The notes under the pieces are model-generated. The model was given only the letters and a program-made list of their open reading frames with translations, searched no databases and had not been told where the DNA came from. Below, piece by piece: positions 61,077 through 64,000 of a stretch of DNA of 64,000 bases (its first letter is position 1; each line of letters begins with the position of its first letter). The translations under genes and the position numbers were made by a program. The DNA lies in NCBI GenBank assembly GCA_009741485.1, contig CM019228.1, forward strand, positions 233,020-297,019, written 5' to 3'. Source of the DNA: Malurus cyaneus samueli. Lineage: Eukaryota; Chordata; Aves; Passeriformes; Maluridae.

Positions 61077-64000
61077 TCTACTTCTAATGTCTCTGAAATC
61101 AACCAGCAGATTTTTAACTACAAATACCGTGCCTCTGAGACGTGTATTCTTTATAGCAAGGGTTTAACTTGTGTAGCAGAGTGCCAAACTTTGCATTGAT
61201 TTTTAAATCACAAGTTTTATTATTATTTTTCTTTTTCTTAATAGTGATACATCCTGCAAGAGTGACCGTTTTAATTGTATTTTAGTCAAGTTCTTTCTGT
61301 CAAAGCCTATCCAGTGAAAAATGATACCTTTGTTCTGCAGATGGGGACAAGATTTATTGCTTTTCCTCAATCAATATATAAATTAGCCAACACTTAACTT
61401 GCCATAAAAATTAATTGGCTCCACATTGATTTGTCTCTGTCATGGTAGCACTAATATTTGTGTACAAATGGGAATTGGTTCTTCCCTTATTTTTTTTTTC
61501 CTTATCAGTGATGGTGCCAAACAAACCCCGGGATATTGCAGGAAGAAGACTGAGAAAAGGCTGACGTTCATGTGAGGATTCTCCAAAAGTGCAGCTGCAG
61601 TGCTGCCCTTCTGCCAAGGGGAAAGAGGAAACAAAGCCCTGCAGAAAACTCGAGGTGGCTGAAACCATTGTATGAAAGGTTTTCTGCCAGAGATGAGGCA
61701 TTTTCTCTGCAGTGCCATCAGGAGCGAGGGATCCCTGAGCTCTGCTGCCCCACCAGAGTACCAGAGCTGCCCTCGTGTCCCATCCCCTCATCATCTGTGT
61801 ATCATTATCACAATTCTTCACCCTCCTGTACCAAATGTGCCTGGGTTTGTACCCCACTGCTGGTTCTGTGAGCTCAAGGACAGTCAGCACCTGAAACACA
61901 AAATATTGTGGCCACTCTGTCCTGAAGAACGTCCAAAAGCAACTTCAGTGTAGTCAGAAATCAAGGCTGATGCTGCACAGTCTGTGCTGTGCTGTGCAGC
62001 CATAAGGGTTTTACAGAACACTTTGACAGGATTTCCTCCTCTGCTGCCTCTTGTGACTTTTTCCAGAGCACATTGTGCTGCATTTCAGCCCTGACATTCA
62101 TCTCTTCTAAATTTCTACCCTGTGCTGTAATTTCTTGGATCACAGAAGTGAAACGTTCGTTCTTCTCTGGTTGCTCCTGCTATGAAAAACATCTTGCTAG
62201 AAACAGAATTCTTTTCGGATAATCATTTTACAAAATGTACTGTTGCCTCACTGCAAAACATCTGGACAGGTCAAGATTAAGCTGTCTCCAGCTACAAACT
62301 GCCATCAGTCTCCTCATTCTCCTCCCACACTGAAGGTGTTGGTGGATTCTGTTATCTTTTTCTGCTGGAGACAGAAGTTCATCCAAGCTGGTGAAGAGCA
62401 GAGCATCACTGCCTCTTAAATGTCAAACAAAAAATAAATCATGAGAAATTTCAATTTTAACCAGAATGCCATTTTCCAGCAGCGGGAGCTCAACCAGACA
62501 ATTCTGTGGCTGCTCTGTGGGCAGGAGGAAGGGCCAGGAATGGGGATGGTTCAGGAGTGGGGATGGGACAGGAGGGTCCAGCTGAGAGCTCGGACACTGC
62601 AGTGCAGGGACTGATGGCCTCGAGCTGTGTCCTGTCAGCTCCCTATCCCTGAACTGAGTGGGGTTCATTAACTAGTTTCATTAACTGCTTTCATTAAATG
62701 GTTTCATTAATAATTTCTTTACCTGAGTGGCTGCTCTGCCCCAAGCCCCAGCCCCATCTCCAGCTCCCCCTCTGCTCTGCCCCCGGTGCTCTCCACACAA
62801 ACAAACATTCAGGTGTCACCCATGGATATTCCTGACCCACTGCACATCAGCCTCAGCTCACAGCACCTCTGCCAAAATCAGAGAGAGCTTTGATCAGCTC
62901 ACAGCTCCTCAGAGCTATGTGAGAAATGTGGACAATTTCAGAGAAAGCCCTGCCTAGGAGGAGATTTAACTACCCATAAGTTAAGCTGTGGAATGATAAA
63001 TGCTCGTGGAGTTTTGTTTCAAGAGGTGATATTCAGTTCACAGACATTCCCTTTGTAACTATTTCCTAAAATAGACATGGTTTATTCCAACTTCCTTTTG
63101 TTTTCTGTTGCTCAGTGATTGGCATTTACACACGTTAGAAGAAGAGGAATTAAGAAGTCAGACTCAAACTTTAGCAATGAAAAACTATTTGTTTGGACTT
63201 CATATTTTTTACTTTTTCTTATTACCCTTTCCTCTGTTAAACTGAGAACATTATGTGGAGCAAGCAAACAGCTGTGAGAATGAGATGGGACCCACTTCAA
63301 ATGCCTCTGCCATTACTGCAGCATTTTAATGGATAAAGCAGGTTTCTGAGCCAGATTTTATGCTCTCAGTTTAAACATATTATTCAATCAGAAACACAGA
63401 TAAATAACTTGACTGTTACTCTTTAAAGCGCATACTTTAACACTGTGATCTTGCAGCCAGAATTTCTTTTACATTTTCAATTCTACTTTTATTTGCTGAG
63501 GAGCCTTACTCAAGCAAATGAAAGCACTTCAGAGTGAAACAATATGTGCCATGACAGAAAGGATCTGTGCTGCTGCCCCAGGAAAGCTTCCAGGGACGTG
63601 GAGCCATTTCCCAGCCTGCTTAAGTAAATTCACTTGAATTTACTTCTGTAAATTTGCTTAAGTCATTTCCTTAAGTAAATTAACAGTTGTCTAAATTTAT
63701 ATCGCTCCAAATTACTCCATGGCATTCACTGGGGACTCAGCAGTGTAAAAGAGAACAGGTTTGGCCCAGTGCTGACACACTCAAGGAGAGCTGGAATAAT
63801 CTATTCATCCAGTGCTTAATGTTAGCCTTAATCATTCATTAAAAGCCAAATGAGAAATTAATTCCCAAAGCTGTGGATGTCAGAGACAAATTCCTGCAAA
63901 ATTCAATGTACATCCCAGTCCAGCAGAGCTGCACACACCCACCCATCCTTTACTGACAAATATTCCACGTGGACAGAGATTCCATGGATATTCCACGGAT
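61077..64000. other. Presumed intron to the right edge, with minor repeats
   Basis: At about 62664-62718, tttcattaa-type units of about 16 bp occur four times. At 63622-63645 there is a perfect palindrome with 11-bp arms around a 2-bp centre (aagtaaattca / tgaatttactt). No ADGRD1 exon or other gene was recognised. Confidence 0.5.

Overview
The window is vertebrate nuclear DNA, most likely from a bird. It has one recognisable gene, on the minus strand: ADGRD1 (GPR133), an adhesion G-protein-coupled receptor. Eight exons can be placed from protein similarity (recalled human ADGRD1) and GT-AG splice sites. Seven junctions join them, and six keep the reading frame. The exons run from the stalk before the GPS autoproteolysis site through TM1 to the start of TM6. 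The N-terminal pentraxin-like region and most of the stalk should lie to the right of the window. TM6, TM7 and the tail should lie to the left, so the gene is cut at both ends. The avian assignment is an inference from the divergence of the receptor, the fairly compact introns and the very high density of GC-rich minisatellites. I recognised no CR1 or LTR element that would settle it.

Layout along the + strand: a 19/22-bp satellite (1-1090); the TM5/ICL3 exon (3399-3490); a C-rich array (about 4957-6490); the ECL2/TM5 exon (6952-7019); a palindrome-bearing array (7375-8440); the TM4/ECL2 exon (8922-8988); a TG/TA tract (10755-11035); the TM3 exon (11908-12061); a 42-bp array (12608-12990); the ICL1/TM2 exon (15589-15700); the TM1 exon (18121-18224), with a CCATTCCCTG array beginning about 90 bp beyond it; and a 14.7-kb intron holding two more arrays. 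Then come the GPS exon (32904-33027) and the last stalk exon (34404-34477). From 34478 to the end I found no ADGRD1 exon. That stretch is best read as intron, with at least ten further tandem arrays, a CpG-rich patch (about 58790-59340) and a short telomere-like tract (50971-51010).

No prokaryotic, viral, CRISPR or RNA-gene feature was recognised. The longest open reading frames (over 600 codons, in more than one frame) are by-products of tandem repeats without stop codons and are not genes. The most useful observations are: a 1-nt phase break at the end of the 6952-7019 exon, probably an assembly indel; the siting of minisatellites beside several 3' splice sites; G-quadruplex-capable arrays on the sense strand; a dense array of TEAD-like half-sites; and an unexplained exon-like unit at 45541-45626. 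I did not find a convincing novel biological system.
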